Shown here: positions 59,555 to 60,000 of the stretch, in pieces
How the letters are laid out: every line of letters begins with the position of its first letter
Numbering within the stretch: the stretch's first letter is position 1
NCBI RefSeq assembly: GCF_008831285.2
Contig: NC_045139.1
Coordinates: 24,844,412 to 24,904,411 of the forward strand
Length of the DNA stretch: 60,000 nucleotides
Direction of reading: 5' to 3'
From: Nymphaea colorata
Lineage: Eukaryota; Streptophyta; Magnoliopsida; Nymphaeales; Nymphaeaceae
The notes under the pieces: model-generated
Database searches by the model: none
Seen by the model: only the letters and a program-made list of their open reading frames with translations
What the model was told of the DNA's origin: nothing
Made by a program: the position numbers and the translations under genes

Positions 59555-59700
59555 GAGAAAACAAGGGGAGCTGCTGATGTTTACTGTTCAAAGGCTCTGG
59601 CTCAATGAATTGATGTTTTTTACTGGCTGGAGTGGGAAGGTGATAGAAAAGTCATGCTCTTCCGGCATGGTCAATCATTAAGCTCTTTCCAGCTCTGACA
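59555..59700 (+). pseudogene. Dead duplicate of WDR7 exon 9
   Basis: It follows an intact acceptor (TCGTTGCAG, ends 59554) and starts [17 protein letters not shown], then a TGA at 59606-59608 where the true exon continues with [10 protein letters not shown]. The remainder is still recognisable (WEGDRKVMLFRHGQS in frame) to the same CTCTGA end. The duplicated exon thus retains splice-site sequence but would truncate the protein by about 31 residues. The upstream copy at 58979-59122 is open and is taken as the real last exon. Confidence 0.85.
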
Positions 59701-59917
59701 TGTTTCACAAATAAATCATTAAAAGGTCAAAATTTTTGTTGCACCCTCTGCTTCCATGCTATGTAAAGTCCTCTCTTTTCCATGCTATGTAAAGTTTAAT
59801 GTGCATCTGCATTTTCTTTGGATACCAATACCACTGTATTGTCCCTCTTACTATAATAAAAATTCCAGCTTTGAAAGTCCTGAGGTATTGCACATTCTTT
59901 ATGATGCAGGCTAACGT

Positions 59918-60000
59918 TTACCTCAGGAATTTTTTTATCTTGAAATCAACTAGGCAGGTATATTCAAGATGACAAGAACATTACCAAGAGGAATGGGCTG
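59918..60000 (+). other. End of window, downstream of WDR7
   Basis: The sequence departs from the duplicated unit after GGCTAACGT. Nothing further is recognised. Confidence 0.4.

Larger units (their letters stand above)
58840..59917 (+). repeat. Tandem duplication of WDR7 last exon and 3' flank
   Basis: A unit of roughly 505 bp (58840-59344: end of the last intron, last exon, 3' flank) recurs at about 59414-59917, offset 574 bp. Landmarks shared in order are CTTTCACCAATGGTGGATTG, AATGCCTTGGGTTTTCTCG, the exon, GCACCCTCTGCTTCCATG-like text, TCCAGCTTTGAAAGTCCTGA and ATGATGCAGGCTAACGT. A shorter sub-repeat of about 60 bp (59252-59311 and 59350-59410) sits between the units. Confidence 0.9.

Overview
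This window is nuclear DNA of a flowering plant. The evidence is two multi-exon genes with GT-AG introns of up to several kilobases, a plant-type Qa-SNARE, a plant-type RRP45 tail, AT-rich non-coding DNA full of (CT)n and (TA)n tracts, and Ty1/copia retrotransposons primed by initiator methionine tRNA. Large introns and TE density would fit many lineages, and I cannot name the species. There is no bacterial-style operon, CRISPR array, rRNA or tRNA gene that I could recognise.

Layout. (1) 1-13.0 kb: the 3' half of an RRP45 (EXOSC9) exosome-subunit gene on the + strand, six exons from 4337 to 13013. Its earlier exons are not recognisable in the window. Its 6.3-kb intron holds a nearly complete antisense copia element (6585-11968, here copia-1). 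An internally deleted antisense copia element (copia-0, ending at 667) and several TIR elements lie upstream. (2) 13.0-28.5 kb: no recognisable protein-coding host gene. It contains a second, younger antisense copia element (14308-19557, copia-2), a MITE, GC-rich hAT-like fragments and microsatellites. (3) 28502-29446, - strand: an uninterrupted SYP12-type syntaxin gene. (4) 29.5-42.6 kb: gene-poor, with a MITE, two minisatellite-like tracts, a degraded antisense copia element (35.68-39.5 kb, copia-3), a frameshifted terminal-exon-like fragment at 41.1-41.3 kb and another hAT-type MITE. (5) 42640-59122, + strand: a complete WDR7/rabconnectin-3-beta homologue in nine exons (inferred 1533 aa), followed by a tandem duplication that created a dead second copy of its last exon.

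Functionally the three host genes are unrelated: RNA decay (RRP45), plasma-membrane vesicle fusion (SYP12 syntaxin) and probable V-ATPase/endomembrane regulation (WDR7). They are simply neighbours. The shared theme is transposon load. All four copia elements lie on the - strand, antisense to the two multi-exon genes. Two have exact 5-bp target duplications, which allowed base-level boundaries, and their breaks can be read directly. I found no convincing new multi-gene system. The most useful observations are the duplicated WDR7 last exon, the internally deleted copia element, the motif-hitting tandem duplications in copia-1, and a TIR element family carrying GC-rich sequence.
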